The notes under the pieces: generated by a model
Told to the model about the DNA's origin: nothing
Seen by the model: the letters and a program-made list of their open reading frames with translations, nothing else
The model's database searches: none
DNA from: Flavobacteriales bacterium
Lineage (GTDB): Bacteria; Bacteroidota; Bacteroidia; Flavobacteriales_C; GCA-002722245
Direction: 5' to 3'
Length of the DNA stretch: 64,000 nucleotides
Assembly (NCBI GenBank): GCA_002722245.1
Contig: PBLA01000006.1
Coordinates: forward strand, 6,607 to 70,606
In this document: positions 37,208 through 46,396 of the stretch, piece by piece
Layout: every line of letters begins with the position of its first letter
How positions within the stretch are numbered: the first letter of the stretch is position 1
Position numbers and translations under genes: made by a program

Positions 37208-38074
37208 TTATCCCTTTAAAGCTTCAGCACCACCCACAATTTCTAAAATCTCAGTGGTAATTGCAGCTTGCCGAGCTTTATTGTATTCGAGCGTCAATCG
37301 ATCCGCTAGATCTTTTGCATTATCCGTAGCTTTATGCATAGCAGTCATTCGTGCACCATGTTCTCCAGCAACAGAATCTAAAATAGCTTTATAAAACTGT
37401 GTTTTTAATGATTTAGGTATAAGCTCTGTTATTATATCTTCCTTATTAGGTTCATAGATATAATCCACCGCATTAACTACATCATCTGATTCTTCTGCGA
37501 CAACTGGCAGAAATTGTTCATTTTGGACAACTTGAACAGCAGCATTTTTAAACTGATTATACACAAGCACCACTTTATCGTAATTACCAGCCACAAACTC
37601 TTCCATTACCTCTGTGGCAATAGGAGCAGTATTTTCAAAGGTTAACTCACTGTATAATTCTATTTCAGTTTTAATCACATTTAACCCTCTGTTCGCTAAA
37701 AACTCTCCCCCTTTCTTACCTATACATAAAAACGAAAGATCTTTGGATGCATATTCTCCATTCGCAAGCGTAAGACATCTTTTGGTAATAGCAGCATTGA
37801 AACCGCCACATAAACCACGATTTGATGTAACAGCCACTATAAGGATCTTTTCTTCAGAACGAACAGTTGAATAAGCTCCCTCACCATCATCTTCAGTGCC
37901 TGATGTAAGGTTTACCAAAATCTCCTGCAACTTTTCAGCATAAGGTCTCATTCGGGTAACCGCGTCTTGAGCTCTTTTTAGCTTAGCAGCAGATACCATT
38001 TTCATGGCACTGGTAATTTGCATTGTAGATTTTACAGATGCAATTCTGTTTCTAGTTTCCTTTAAATTTGCCAT
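37208..38074 (-). CDS. atpG: F1 ATP synthase gamma subunit
   Basis: A 288-residue central stalk of F1. The N- and C-terminal helices that rotate in the alpha3beta3 core are visible: MANLKETRNRIASVKSTMQI with KMVSAAKLKRAQ at the start, and ASVGEHGARMTAMHKATDNA-type text near the end leading to YNKARQAAITTEILEIVGGAEAL. The family signature ITTEILEIVGGA is intact. Last gene of atpB-E-F-H-A-G, 62 bases after atpA with a hairpin in the gap, and followed by a strong terminator. Confidence 0.96.
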   Translation of the reverse strand: MANLKETRNRIASVKSTMQITSAMKMVSAAKLKRAQDAVTRMRPYAEKLQEILVNLTSGTEDDGEGAYSTVRSEEKILIVAVTSNRGLCGGFNAAITKRCLTLANGEYASKDLSFLCIGKKGGEFLANRGLNVIKTEIELYSELTFENTAPIATEVMEEFVAGNYDKVVLVYNQFKNAAVQVVQNEQFLPVVAEESDDVVNAVDYIYEPNKEDIITELIPKSLKTQFYKAILDSVAGEHGARMTAMHKATDNAKDLADRLTLEYNKARQAAITTEILEIVGGAEALKG

Positions 38075-38099
38075 TTAGCTCATTTAAAATTTATAAAAG

Positions 38100-38121
38100 G
38101 AAGTGATAAAAAAATCACTTC
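38100..38121 (-). promoter_or_regulatory. Hairpin between atpA and atpG
   Basis: An 8-base perfect stem GAAGTGAT / ATCACTTC with a loop of six A's (T's in the transcript) in the 62-base gap. On the minus strand it lies 16 bases past the atpA stop and is followed by CTTTTATAAA. It may mark an mRNA-processing or partial termination point within the operon. Confidence 0.45.
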
Positions 38122-38136
38122 ATCTAATCCATTTAT

Positions 38137-39717
38137 TTACGAAGCGTATTTTGAAGCAACTTCTTTTGTCACCTTTGTTAAGGTAGCAACAACCTCATCT
38201 GTTAGTTTACCACTCTTAAGTGCGGCTAATGTATCAGCATGGCTAGCATTTAAAACAGATAAGTAATCCGATTCAAACTCTTTTACTTTATCTACTGGCA
38301 CATCCATAATCAGTCCATTTGTACCTGCAAAAATAATCGCACACTGATCTTCAACTTTATATGGATTGTTTTGAGATTGCTTCAAAATCTCCACGTTTCG
38401 AGCACCTTTATCAATAACAGATTTCGTTGCAGCATCAAGATCTGATCCAAACTTAGCAAACGCCTCTAACTCTCTATACTGAGCCTGGTCAAGCTTAAGT
38501 GTACCAGAAATCTTTTTCATGGACTTAATTTGAGCAGAACCTCCAACTCGTGATACCGAGATACCCACATTGATAGCAGGACGAACACCCGATAAAAATA
38601 GGTCTGACTCTAAGAATATCTGTCCATCTGTAATCGAAATTACATTAGTTGGAATATAAGCCGATACGTCACCTGCTTGAGTTTCAATAATTGGTAAGGC
38701 TGTTAATGAACCTCCTCCTTTTACTTTATCTTTTAACGCTTCTGGCAAATCATTCATTTGAGCAGCAATTTCATCAGATGAATTTAATTTAGCCGCTCTT
38801 TCTAATAATCTCGAGTGAAGATAAAATACATCTCCTGGGTATGCCTCACGACCTGGTGGTCTTCTTAATAATAACGAAACCTCTCTATATGCAACAGCTT
38901 GCTTAGACAAATCATCATATACAATTAAAGCAGGACGACCTGTATCTCTAAAATATTCACCAATAGCTGCACCAGTAAATGGAGCAAAGAACTGCATTGG
39001 TGCAGGATCAGAAGCATTTGCAGCAACAACAGTAGTATATTGTAATGCTCCAGCCTTTTCAAGCGTAGCTACAATCCCAGCAACCGTTGAACCTTTTTGA
39101 CCTACAGCAACATAAATACAGTAAACTGGTTCACCTGCATCAAAAAATTCTTTTTGATTAATTATTGTATCTATTGCAACAGTAGTTTTTCCAGTTTGAC
39201 GATCCCCAATGATTAATTCTCTTTGTCCTCTTCCAATTGGAATCATAGAGTCAACTGCTTTGATTCCAGTTTGCATTGGTTCATCAACAGGTTGACGATA
39301 AATAACACCTGGTGCCTTTCTTTCGATAGGCATATTGTATGTTTCACCCTGAATAGGTCCTTTACCATCAATTGGTTCTCCAAGTGTGTTGACAACTCTA
39401 CCAACAATACCCTCACCTATTTTTACAGAAGCAATTTTACCAGTCCTCTTAACTGTTGCACCTTCTTTAATTCCTTTACCATCACCTAATAGAACAAGAC
39501 CTACATTGTCTTCTTCTAAGTTAAGAGCCATTGATTGAAGTCCGTTTTCGAACTCTACTAACTCTCCGTATTGAACGTTTGATAAACCGTAAACACGAGC
39601 AATACCATCCCCAATTTGAAGAACAGTACCAACCTCTTGTAATTCTGTTTCAGTTTTTAGTCCTGCTAATTGCTCTCTTAAAATTGCTGAAACCTCTGCT
39701 GGTTTTACTTCTGCCAT
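38137..39717 (-). CDS. atpA: F1 ATP synthase alpha subunit
   Basis: A 526-residue regulatory nucleotide-binding subunit of F1. Walker A is GDRQTGKT (near residue 170), Walker B-type [33 protein letters not shown] is present, and the N-terminal beta-barrel domain contains [11 protein letters not shown]. The signature [10 protein letters not shown] near 370 is intact. Full length. It lies between atpH (26-base gap) and atpG. The partners atpD and atpC are not in the window, as is usual for Bacteroidetes. Confidence 0.98.
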   Translation of the reverse strand: MAEVKPAEVSAILREQLAGLKTETELQEVGTVLQIGDGIARVYGLSNVQYGELVEFENGLQSMALNLEEDNVGLVLLGDGKGIKEGATVKRTGKIASVKIGEGIVGRVVNTLGEPIDGKGPIQGETYNMPIERKAPGVIYRQPVDEPMQTGIKAVDSMIPIGRGQRELIIGDRQTGKTTVAIDTIINQKEFFDAGEPVYCIYVAVGQKGSTVAGIVATLEKAGALQYTTVVAANASDPAPMQFFAPFTGAAIGEYFRDTGRPALIVYDDLSKQAVAYREVSLLLRRPPGREAYPGDVFYLHSRLLERAAKLNSSDEIAAQMNDLPEALKDKVKGGGSLTALPIIETQAGDVSAYIPTNVISITDGQIFLESDLFLSGVRPAINVGISVSRVGGSAQIKSMKKISGTLKLDQAQYRELEAFAKFGSDLDAATKSVIDKGARNVEILKQSQNNPYKVEDQCAIIFAGTNGLIMDVPVDKVKEFESDYLSVLNASHADTLAALKSGKLTDEVVATLTKVTKEVASKYAS

Positions 39718-39743
39718 TGTTATTCGTTTTAAGCTATTCTAAA

Positions 39744-40301
39744 TTAATATTCTTTAATGTATGTATTCGTATTAAACTCTTTTTCAAGTTCTGCCAATTT
39801 TCGACTGATTGAAGCATCAATTTGTTTATCTCCAACAGTTAAAACAAAACCACCGATCAATGATCGATCAGTTTCTTCTATGATTTGGACATCTTTTTGA
39901 TAAGCTTCTTTTATCAAGTTGCTTACTTTAGTTTTGAAGGCATCATTTACTCCATCTACTGATTTAATAGTCGCACGAAGTATATTTTTATGCGCCAAGT
40001 ATAAATCTTCAAATGCTGCTGCAATATCATCCAATAATGATTCTCTACCTTTTTCTGTAAGGATAGAGATGAAGGAATTTGTTAACGTGGATAGTTTAGA
40101 CTCAAAAACAGCGTTTAGCACAGCCAATTTCTTATCTGTTTTCACTACGGGACTTTCCAATAATAATACCAAATCCTTCGATCCTTCACACGTAGCATGA
40201 ATGAGATCCATGTCAGATTTGACATCCTCTAAACATTGCTGTTCGATAGAAAGATCAATGATCGATTTTGCGTAACGTACTGCGGCTCTTCCGTATGCCA
40301 T
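39744..40301 (-). CDS. atpH: F1 ATP synthase delta subunit
   Basis: A 185-residue peripheral stalk subunit that joins F1 alpha to the b dimer. It starts with the family-type AYGRAAVRYAKSIIDLSIEQ, has the helical bundle in the N-terminal 105 residues, and ends with the OSCP-type IGGFVLTVGDKQIDASISRKL. Its start codon is one base from the atpF stop, indicating translational coupling. Confidence 0.95.
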   Translation of the reverse strand: MAYGRAAVRYAKSIIDLSIEQQCLEDVKSDMDLIHATCEGSKDLVLLLESPVVKTDKKLAVLNAVFESKLSTLTNSFISILTEKGRESLLDDIAAAFEDLYLAHKNILRATIKSVDGVNDAFKTKVSNLIKEAYQKDVQIIEETDRSLIGGFVLTVGDKQIDASISRKLAELEKEFNTNTYIKEY

Positions 40302-40302
40302 T

Positions 40303-40797
40303 TTAGTTTAAGTTTACGTCTTCGACTAAGTTATTTACCAATGCTTCTTGCTTCGACTTGTCATCCAATTCCGTAGAAAGAATTTTCTCCGCAATTTCTA
40401 AAGAAAGCTGACCAACCTGATTTTTAAGTTCAGTAAGTGCCTTCATTCTCTCGTTCGCAATTTGTTCATTTGCAGCCACTAAAATTCTATCAGCTTCTGT
40501 TTGAGCAATCCCTTTCGCTTCAGAAACAATTGATTCTTTAGCTTCTTTAGCCTCTCTTAAGATAATATCTCTTTCCTCTCTAGCTTGCTTTAACAGATCT
40601 TCATTTTGAGCAGTTAATGCAGACATTTTTTCTTCTGCTTCTTTTGCAGCATCGAGCGCTTTTTGAATATTATCCTCTCGGGTGTGAACTGCACCTAATA
40701 TTGGCTTCCAAGCAAATTTTCTTAAAAGAACTAAAAGAATAACAAACGTTAACGTGGTCCAAAATAATAATCCAATGTGGGGAGTAACTAATTCCAT
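40303..40797 (-). CDS. atpF: F0 ATP synthase b subunit
   Basis: A 164-residue stator stalk. One N-terminal membrane helix (LFWTTLTFVILLVLLRKFAW, residues 10-29) leads into a long charged helix, KPILGAVHTREDNIQKALDAA onward, that dimerises along F1. The family length of about 160 is met. The 83-base gap to upstream atpE contains a strong hairpin, and the atpH start follows one base after its stop. Confidence 0.95.
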   Translation of the reverse strand: MELVTPHIGLLFWTTLTFVILLVLLRKFAWKPILGAVHTREDNIQKALDAAKEAEEKMSALTAQNEDLLKQAREERDIILREAKEAKESIVSEAKGIAQTEADRILVAANEQIANERMKALTELKNQVGQLSLEIAEKILSTELDDKSKQEALVNNLVEDVNLN

Positions 40798-40835
40798 TTG
40801 AAAAAATATAAATTTCTAAATTTTAAACTAAAAAC

Positions 40836-40862
40836 TAACGCGTTGCCAATCGCAACGCATTA
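40836..40862 (-). promoter_or_regulatory. Hairpin between atpE and atpF
   Basis: On the minus strand TAATGCGTTGC, loop GATTG, GCAACGCGTTA make an 11-base stem with one G-U pair, 18 bases past the atpE stop, followed by TTTTTAGTTTAAAA. It can protect the upstream atpBE message from 3' decay, or terminate in part, giving more c subunit than b. Other bacteria also raise atpE output post-transcriptionally. Confidence 0.6.
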
Positions 40863-40880
40863 GCATTTTTGATTTGATTA

Positions 40881-41105
<225 letters not shown>

Positions 41106-41124
41106 TTAAATAATTACACATTAA

Positions 41125-42207
41125 TTAATGATGGGCTTCATCCACGGCAGAACCAATAAATAAAGCACTCAACATTGTAAAAATAAAAGCTTGTAAGAAA
41201 GCAACTAAAAGTTCTAATACACTAATAAATAATGACATTGGAACCGATAATCCTGACCAACCCGCACTTTGCTTAATAAATATTATTGAAGTAAAAGCCA
41301 ATATAACAATATGACCAGCCGTAATGTTAGCAAACAAACGAATCATCAATGCTACAGATTTAATAAAAATTCCGGCAACTTCAATAGGTAATAAGATTAT
41401 ATACAACGGCACTTTCGCTGCCCAAGGCATAGAGGATCCAAGGGGGTTGAAAATATGACCCCAGTAATTTTTGTTCCCACTAAAATTGGTGATAATTAAC
41501 GTTAAAACAGCCATTACCATTGTAAAGGCAATATTACCTGTTAAATTTGAACCTCCTGGAAAGAACGGTATTAACCCCAACAAGTTATTGATCCAGATAA
41601 AGAAAAACGCGGTCAAAAGATAAGGCATATACCGTTGGTATTTATGCTCATTAATGTTTGGTTTTGCAATCTCATCTCGAACAAATAAAACCAACGGTTC
41701 CATCCACGATTGCAATTTTTTCGGAGCTGACTCTACGCCTCTCTTTTTATAAGCTCGTGCTGAAGAACCAAATATCAATAATAAAAGGACTGCAGACAAT
41801 AACATTGAAGCTACATTTCTTGTAATAGAAAAGTCAAGCGGCATCTCGTTGGTTGGATGACCAGAAGAATCAAAATTCAATTCTCCATTTGATGTTTTAT
41901 AGATCGTTTCATGGAAAATGGCATATTTCCCATCTTGAGTTACAGCATAATCACCTTGTTCAACGGATACTGGAACATTAAACGCACTTGATGAAAAAGA
42001 AACTAGGCCTTGATCAAGTAAAATTATTGGCAGTCCCACATGGTTATCTCCTACTAAATGCCATTCATGAGCGTCCATTACGTGATGTAATATAAATTCA
42101 GAGGCGTTGAAGTCTCCTTTCCCGTGTCCCCCAGCTTTTACCTGAAGTGAGGTAAACGAAAATATCGCTACAAGAACTAAAACGATGGTTGATTTAATGT
42201 TTCTCAC
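41125..42207 (-). CDS. atpB: F0 ATP synthase a subunit with N-terminal extension
   Basis: A 360-residue proton-channel subunit. A signal peptide-like start (STIVLVLVAIFSFTSLQVKA) and about 100 periplasmic residues precede the five or six membrane helices, an extension typical of Bacteroidetes. The essential Arg of the channel is in SVALMIRLFANITAGH near 290, with AFLQAFIFTMLSALFIGSA downstream. It uses GTG at 42207; a TATCTTTG promoter element lies 36 bases upstream. First gene of the cluster. Confidence 0.96.
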   Translation of the reverse strand: MRNIKSTIVLVLVAIFSFTSLQVKAGGHGKGDFNASEFILHHVMDAHEWHLVGDNHVGLPIILLDQGLVSFSSSAFNVPVSVEQGDYAVTQDGKYAIFHETIYKTSNGELNFDSSGHPTNEMPLDFSITRNVASMLLSAVLLLLIFGSSARAYKKRGVESAPKKLQSWMEPLVLFVRDEIAKPNINEHKYQRYMPYLLTAFFFIWINNLLGLIPFFPGGSNLTGNIAFTMVMAVLTLIITNFSGNKNYWGHIFNPLGSSMPWAAKVPLYIILLPIEVAGIFIKSVALMIRLFANITAGHIVILAFTSIIFIKQSAGWSGLSVPMSLFISVLELLVAFLQAFIFTMLSALFIGSAVDEAHH

Positions 42208-42220
42208 CTAAAAAATGATT

Positions 42221-42481
42221 TTAAAGTGTCTCAAAATTCGTGCAAAGATACATCATAATTTGACTTATCAAAGCATTTTGAACAGATTGTTTTTTGGAAA
42301 ATTTACAACCTTCAAGAGCCTCTTTATGAAAATGATCATTTAAAAGGGTAATTGAGTCGGTACTCGACCGGCAGTAAAAAACAACAACTATTTGATTTAC
42401 AAGCTTTAAAGCATCGATAATCCGCTTTGTTTTTTTACACTCATTTGAAGTAAAATTCATATACAATACGCTACTCATCAT
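42221..42481 (-). CDS. Possible 86-residue protein ahead of atpB
   Basis: A frame from ATG at 42481 to TAA at 42221 encodes a mixed alpha/beta peptide with four Cys (NECKK, YCRSS, GCKFS, LCTN). It is not the two-helix AtpI or AtpZ protein usually found before atpB. The atpB promoter (42243-42272) lies within its last 18 codons, which argues that part or all of the frame is non-functional, though overlapping promoters do occur. No strong SD. Either a lineage-specific gene or a chance frame. Confidence 0.35.
   Translation of the reverse strand: MMSSVLYMNFTSNECKKTKRIIDALKLVNQIVVVFYCRSSTDSITLLNDHFHKEALEGCKFSKKQSVQNALISQIMMYLCTNFETL
42243..42272 (-). promoter_or_regulatory. Promoter of the atp operon
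   Basis: The minus strand reads TTTG (42269-42272), an 18-base spacer, then TATCTTTG (42243-42250). This matches the Bacteroidetes -33/-7 consensus with a spacer one base short of the usual 19-21. It would give a leader of roughly 30 bases before the GTG of atpB. Confidence 0.65.
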
Positions 42482-42569
42482 TACTCTAATGAACTATTTA
42501 ATAAGGGCTTAAGGTGGTTTTGTCACTCAATTGATAGCATACTTAGCACGTAATCCATAAATTTATATC

Positions 42570-43481
42570 ATGAAGTGGCTTTCCTCATTTGTTCAATCAT
42601 CTCAAGACTATGCCTCATGGTTATGGGATCAAATATCATTTGAATCGGGAACATTATTTGGAAATTACTTTTGGTTTCTTGGTCTTATTTCACTTTTTTT
42701 CTTTTTGTTCGAGCTTCTTGTCCCTTGGAGGAAAACTGAAGGTTTTTTTCGAAAGGGATTTTGGTTAGATGCATTTTACATGTATTTTAATTTCTTTCTT
42801 TTATACTTGGTCCTACTTGCTGGATTAGAAGAAACCACCAAGCAATCTGTAAAAACTATTTTTTCGTTTTTAGGTGTTGAAAATCAGTTCGCAACAGAAA
42901 TTCAAAAACTCAATCTATTTTGGAAATCTATTATTGCTTTATTGATTCAAGATTTCACACATTGGAATATTCATCGGCTTATGCATCGTGTTCCTATTTT
43001 ATGGCGTTTTCATAAGGTTCATCATTCTGTAAAAGAAATGGGATTTGCAGCGCATTTACGATTTCACTGGATAGAGGCAATTGTTTACAAAGCAATTACC
43101 TTTCTTCCACTATACCTGTTTTTCGGTTTTGATATGGCTGACTTTTTTTACTTGCATTTATTTACAACCGCATGGGGACACTTTAATCATTCCAACATTA
43201 ACATTCCATTAGGTCCTTTAAAATACATTTTCAACTCTCCTCAAATGCATATTTGGCATCACGCAAAAACGTTATCAAAAAAACACCAATTTGGCGTGAA
43301 TTTTGGCCTAACTCTCTCTATATGGGATTATATTTTCAAAACGAATTATATTCCTTCTAATGGGAAAACCGTTGAGATTGGCTTTGAATCTGACGAGCAC
43401 TATCCACAAACCTTTTTTAAACAAATGACTCAAGGTTTTCAATCAAAAAATAAAAATGGAAATAGTACCAGCAACCATTGA
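42570..43481 (+). CDS. Sterol desaturase / fatty acid hydroxylase family protein
   Basis: A 303-residue membrane di-iron enzyme. Helices at about 28-50 and 65-95 precede the histidine boxes: HRLMHRVPILWRFHKVHH (about 150-170), HLRFHW, FNHSN and the C-terminal PQMHIWHH. This pattern is that of the hydroxylase family that adds hydroxyl groups to sterols, carotenoids or fatty acids; in Bacteroidetes, substrates could be ornithine-lipid or other acyl chains, not readable here. Single gene, divergent from the atp operon and convergent with the Nudix gene. Confidence 0.92.
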   Translation: MKWLSSFVQSSQDYASWLWDQISFESGTLFGNYFWFLGLISLFFFLFELLVPWRKTEGFFRKGFWLDAFYMYFNFFLLYLVLLAGLEETTKQSVKTIFSFLGVENQFATEIQKLNLFWKSIIALLIQDFTHWNIHRLMHRVPILWRFHKVHHSVKEMGFAAHLRFHWIEAIVYKAITFLPLYLFFGFDMADFFYLHLFTTAWGHFNHSNINIPLGPLKYIFNSPQMHIWHHAKTLSKKHQFGVNFGLTLSIWDYIFKTNYIPSNGKTVEIGFESDEHYPQTFFKQMTQGFQSKNKNGNSTSNH

Positions 43482-43509
43482 AAATATCATTCCCTTCAGG
43501 GTTGGCGGT

Positions 43510-44109
43510 TCACACACTCTCCAAATGTCCTAAAACCTCCAAAATTGATTGATACGTATTTTGTTCAAATGCTTTCATTTGATTTTTATCAAACCAATCA
43601 ACAGACTCTATACCCTCGTCCTTTTGAGGAATAAGCGTACTCTTTTCTCTTGACTCCATTAAAAACCAATGTGTTCTTTTTAACATCCATTTTCCTTTTC
43701 TCGTCATATAACAATGATAAGAACTGGGCATTTCTTTAATAATCTTCAAATCAAAAACATGACATTCCTCCTCTACCTCTCTTAATGCACACGATTTTAT
43801 ATCCTCTCCTTCCTCAAGTTTTCCTTTTGGCAAATCCCACTTCCCTAAACGGTAAATAACAAGTAACTCGTTTTTTTGATTTAGCACTAATCCTCCTGCT
43901 GCAAGTATATTTTTAAAATGCTGTTGAAATACATTCCATTCTCTAGTGGGATCTTGGCAACTAATTTCTATGCCATCCACAAATTCTTGTTTTAGAAGAT
44001 CAAATATTTTATCAATATCCGCAGCCGATGACAACTGTTCATAACTTCCTTTTTTTTGTGCCTTTTTGTGGATAACCACAGGCTTGTCGTAAATAAAAAC
44101 TTTATACAT
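43510..44109 (-). CDS. Nudix hydrolase
   Basis: A 199-residue pyrophosphohydrolase. The Nudix box is GKLEEGEDIKSCALREVEEECHV (GX5EX7REUXEEXGU with the last Gly replaced by Cys), preceded by GGLVLNQKNELLVIYRLGKWDLPKG. The N-terminal 70 residues are a small domain not part of Nudix. The ATG at 44109 is preferred to a GTG two codons upstream (44115). Its start is only 7 bases from the divergent pyrE start, so its promoter lies in pyrE. Substrate unknown; it may clean nucleotides and neighbours pyrimidine synthesis. Confidence 0.92.
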   Translation of the reverse strand: MYKVFIYDKPVVIHKKAQKKGSYEQLSSAADIDKIFDLLKQEFVDGIEISCQDPTREWNVFQQHFKNILAAGGLVLNQKNELLVIYRLGKWDLPKGKLEEGEDIKSCALREVEEECHVFDLKIIKEMPSSYHCYMTRKGKWMLKRTHWFLMESREKSTLIPQKDEGIESVDWFDKNQMKAFEQNTYQSILEVLGHLESV

Positions 44110-44116
44110 TTGCACT

Positions 44117-44761
44117 ATGATTTTAAATCTGGAAACTGCTTCAAAAGTAGCAGAATATTTGCTTCAAGCAAAAGCAATCAAATTACAACCTAAAAACCCA
44201 TTTACTTGGGCATCAGGTTGGAAATCTCCTATTTATTGTGATAATCGAATAACATTATCTTTTCCCAGAATCCGAACCTACATTCGCCAAGAGTTAGCAA
44301 AAGCAACTGTTGAAAAATATGGAACTCCTGATGTTATTGTAGGAGTGGCTACAGGTGCTATAGCACAGGGAGCGCTTGTGGCAGAGGAGTTAGGTGTTCC
44401 CTTTGCTTATGTGCGGGCATCTGCAAAAGATCACGGTTTAGGCAACATTATTGAGGGGAAAATTGAAGCCGGTCAACGAGTTGTCGTTATTGAGGATTTA
44501 ATATCTACAGGAGGAAGTAGTTTGAAAGCTGTAGAAGCGCTTAAATCTGTGGGTGCTAATGTGCTCGGAATGGCAGCCATTTTTACTTATAATTTTCAAT
44601 TATCGAATACGAACTTTAAAGAAGCAAACTGCGAATTAATCACACTATCTGATTATGACGCATTAGTTCAGCAAGCTGTTGAATCAAGTTATATTTCTGA
44701 ATCGGAAGTAGCATTAATTAAGAACTGGCGTTTAGATCCAGCTGCTTGGACTGGAAATTAA
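44117..44761 (+). CDS. pyrE: Orotate phosphoribosyltransferase
   Basis: A 214-residue enzyme that joins orotate and PRPP to OMP in UMP synthesis. The type I phosphoribosyltransferase PRPP motif is RVVVIEDLISTGGSSLKAVE near 117-135; the substrate loop region FPRIRTYIRQELA and AGATGAIAQ-type text (VATGAIAQGALVAEELGVPF) are intact. Full length. The promoter must lie within the Nudix gene. It is followed directly, with no gap, by the SRPBCC gene. Confidence 0.96.
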   Translation: MILNLETASKVAEYLLQAKAIKLQPKNPFTWASGWKSPIYCDNRITLSFPRIRTYIRQELAKATVEKYGTPDVIVGVATGAIAQGALVAEELGVPFAYVRASAKDHGLGNIIEGKIEAGQRVVVIEDLISTGGSSLKAVEALKSVGANVLGMAAIFTYNFQLSNTNFKEANCELITLSDYDALVQQAVESSYISESEVALIKNWRLDPAAWTGN

Positions 44762-45166
44762 ATGGTTCAGCTTAGTACAAATAAAATTTACCTAGAAGCC
44801 TCTACTAACGTTATTTTTGAATTTTTGAGTCAAACAAAAAATATGGCTCAAATTATTTCTTTTCAAAAAACAAAACATTTAGAAGTAAAGGATGATGTAA
44901 TCACATTTATACTTAAATGGGCGGCACGCTTTAATTTTATGATTGTTGAGATTACAGACAAACATATTCTAATTCGTTCCGATAAAGATGTTGTATTTAC
45001 TTCTGCCTTTAGATTTGATATCACTGAAGAAGATAATGGATCTAGTATTATTGTGCATGCAGAAACGGATACAGCTCCGTTTGTTGATTTTTATTTTGAA
45101 CGTCAAATGAAAAACTGGGTAACGGCTATTGCAGACAATTTAGAAAGCCAATTTGGTAATTGCTAA
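44762..45166 (+). CDS. SRPBCC-fold protein
   Basis: A 134-residue protein of the START/Bet v1-like superfamily, which bind hydrophobic ligands in a central cavity. It shows the N-terminal beta strand and helix (TNVIFEFLSQTKNMAQ) and the long C-terminal helix (DFYFERQMKNWVTAIADNLE). Its ATG follows the pyrE stop without a spacer, so it is co-translated with pyrE. A protein of this type follows pyrE in many flavobacteria; its role is unknown. Confidence 0.85.
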   Translation: MVQLSTNKIYLEASTNVIFEFLSQTKNMAQIISFQKTKHLEVKDDVITFILKWAARFNFMIVEITDKHILIRSDKDVVFTSAFRFDITEEDNGSSIIVHAETDTAPFVDFYFERQMKNWVTAIADNLESQFGNC

Positions 45167-45910
45167 TTATTGGACAAACTCGATTTCCTTAAGGTCATAT
45201 TCTTCTACTTTCCCTTCCGAATTGTAAAACTGAGCCTTACCACTCTTACTAATTGCTTGAAGTATTAACCATTTTTCTTCCGTATTAATTAGATATCTTT
45301 TTTCTTCTCCTTTTAAGTATAGATCCTGATGATATAAAAAATTTAATGCACTATATCCTTTGGTTTTGAAAAGTGAATAAAACTGTTGTAAATGCAAATT
45401 AAGTTTTTGAATAAGAATTTCTATATCCAAACTCAACCCTGTTTCTTTTTTTATTGATGTTGCAAGACGTTTGAATGTATTAAATATTGTTTGATTGACA
45501 TTTAGGCCTACACCTAAATACGCTGCCTTAATTATTCCATTAACTAACTTTGTTTCAATTAGTATACCTGCAATCTTTTTGCCTTTTATTATAATATCAT
45601 TCGGCCATTTAATCTCAACAACATCATTAACAAAGCTTTCAATCGTTTCTTTTACGGCAAGACTCATAATCATATTGAGGGAAAAAGCATCTACCAATTC
45701 TAAGTCCATCTCTAAATAATATGTTGCCAACAAATTCTTTCCTTTTTGACTTTCCCATATAGCACCCATCTGGCCTTTACCTGCAGTTTGAAAAGATGCT
45801 GTTAACAATGTTCCGTTGGGTATAAATTGATGTACTGCTTTTCTTTTCAACTCAAGATTAGTAGAATCAATTTCATCGATATGCACCCTATTTCCACCTA
45901 TATAAATCAT
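45167..45910 (-). CDS. birA: Biotin-[acetyl-CoA-carboxylase] ligase
   Basis: A 247-residue enzyme that makes biotinyl-AMP and attaches biotin to the carrier protein of acetyl-CoA carboxylase. The catalytic domain carries DSTNLELKR, SFQTAGKGQMG (biotinyl-AMP loop; Gly-rich), KWPNDIIIKGKKIAGILIE and a C-terminal SH3-like domain. The usual N-terminal DNA-binding repressor helix-turn-helix is absent, so it is a class I, non-regulatory BirA. It abuts the SRPBCC stop codon (convergent) and is divergent from rsfS. Confidence 0.93.
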   Translation of the reverse strand: MIYIGGNRVHIDEIDSTNLELKRKAVHQFIPNGTLLTASFQTAGKGQMGAIWESQKGKNLLATYYLEMDLELVDAFSLNMIMSLAVKETIESFVNDVVEIKWPNDIIIKGKKIAGILIETKLVNGIIKAAYLGVGLNVNQTIFNTFKRLATSIKKETGLSLDIEILIQKLNLHLQQFYSLFKTKGYSALNFLYHQDLYLKGEEKRYLINTEEKWLILQAISKSGKAQFYNSEGKVEEYDLKEIEFVQ

Positions 45911-45992
45911 ACGTCTGTAAAGATAATCTTCCGACCTTCATTTTATTTAACCAATTTGTAATGTTTTTCACACCTTAGTAATAAGTTTTAGT

Positions 45993-46000
45993 TACTTTTG
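45993..46000 (+). promoter_or_regulatory. -7 promoter element (TACTTTTG) of the rsfS/ftsH/cdsA operon
   Basis: TACTTTTG matches TAnnTTTG and lies 34 bases before the GTG of rsfS. No TTTG is found at the expected spacing upstream. Confidence 0.4.
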
Positions 46001-46034
46001 TTTTGATAGATATTACTAAAGCTTAATTAAAAAC

Positions 46035-46394
46035 GTGAACTTAACCTCAGACAAATTATTGGAAGTTTTAATTGAAGGATTAAAAAACAACAAGGCGAGG
46101 GAAATTCATGTACTCAACCTAAAGAATCTTGAAAACGCTGTAACTGACTATTTTGTAGTTTGTCACGGAACTTCAAGAACCCATGTTGCTTCAACAGCAA
46201 ATTCCGTGGAAAAAGAGGTAAAAGATACATTGGGAGAATATCCATGGAAAAAAGAGGGGCATACTAATGGAGAATGGGTTTTAGTGGATTACTCATCGAT
46301 TGTAGTGCATGTATTTCAGCAAGAAGCTAGACGTTTTTACAATATTGAAGAGCTTTGGGCTGACGCAGAAACTACCGTTATTGAAGACGAATAA
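46035..46394 (+). CDS. rsfS: Ribosomal silencing factor RsfS
   Basis: A 119-residue factor that binds L14 and blocks 30S/50S joining in poor growth. It shows the family text ARIEIHVLNLKNLENAVTDYFVVCHGTSRTHVASTA (order of residues 19-53) and the C-terminal GEWVLVDYSSIVVHVFQQEARRFYNIEELW with the DY.DVVVH-like core. It uses a GTG start. Next gene ftsH follows after 2 bases. Confidence 0.94.
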   Translation: MNLTSDKLLEVLIEGLKNNKAREIHVLNLKNLENAVTDYFVVCHGTSRTHVASTANSVEKEVKDTLGEYPWKKEGHTNGEWVLVDYSSIVVHVFQQEARRFYNIEELWADAETTVIEDE

Positions 46395-46396
46395 TT

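Noticed and set aside
37119-37394. 91-codon plus frame across the atp terminator and atpG
   Set aside because: Antisense to atpG; it passes through a 12-base-stem terminator.
39223-40200. Plus-strand frames of 88-93 codons opposite atpA and atpH
   Set aside because: Antisense shadows of strongly conserved ATP synthase genes; rich in Ser/Leu/Asn with no features.
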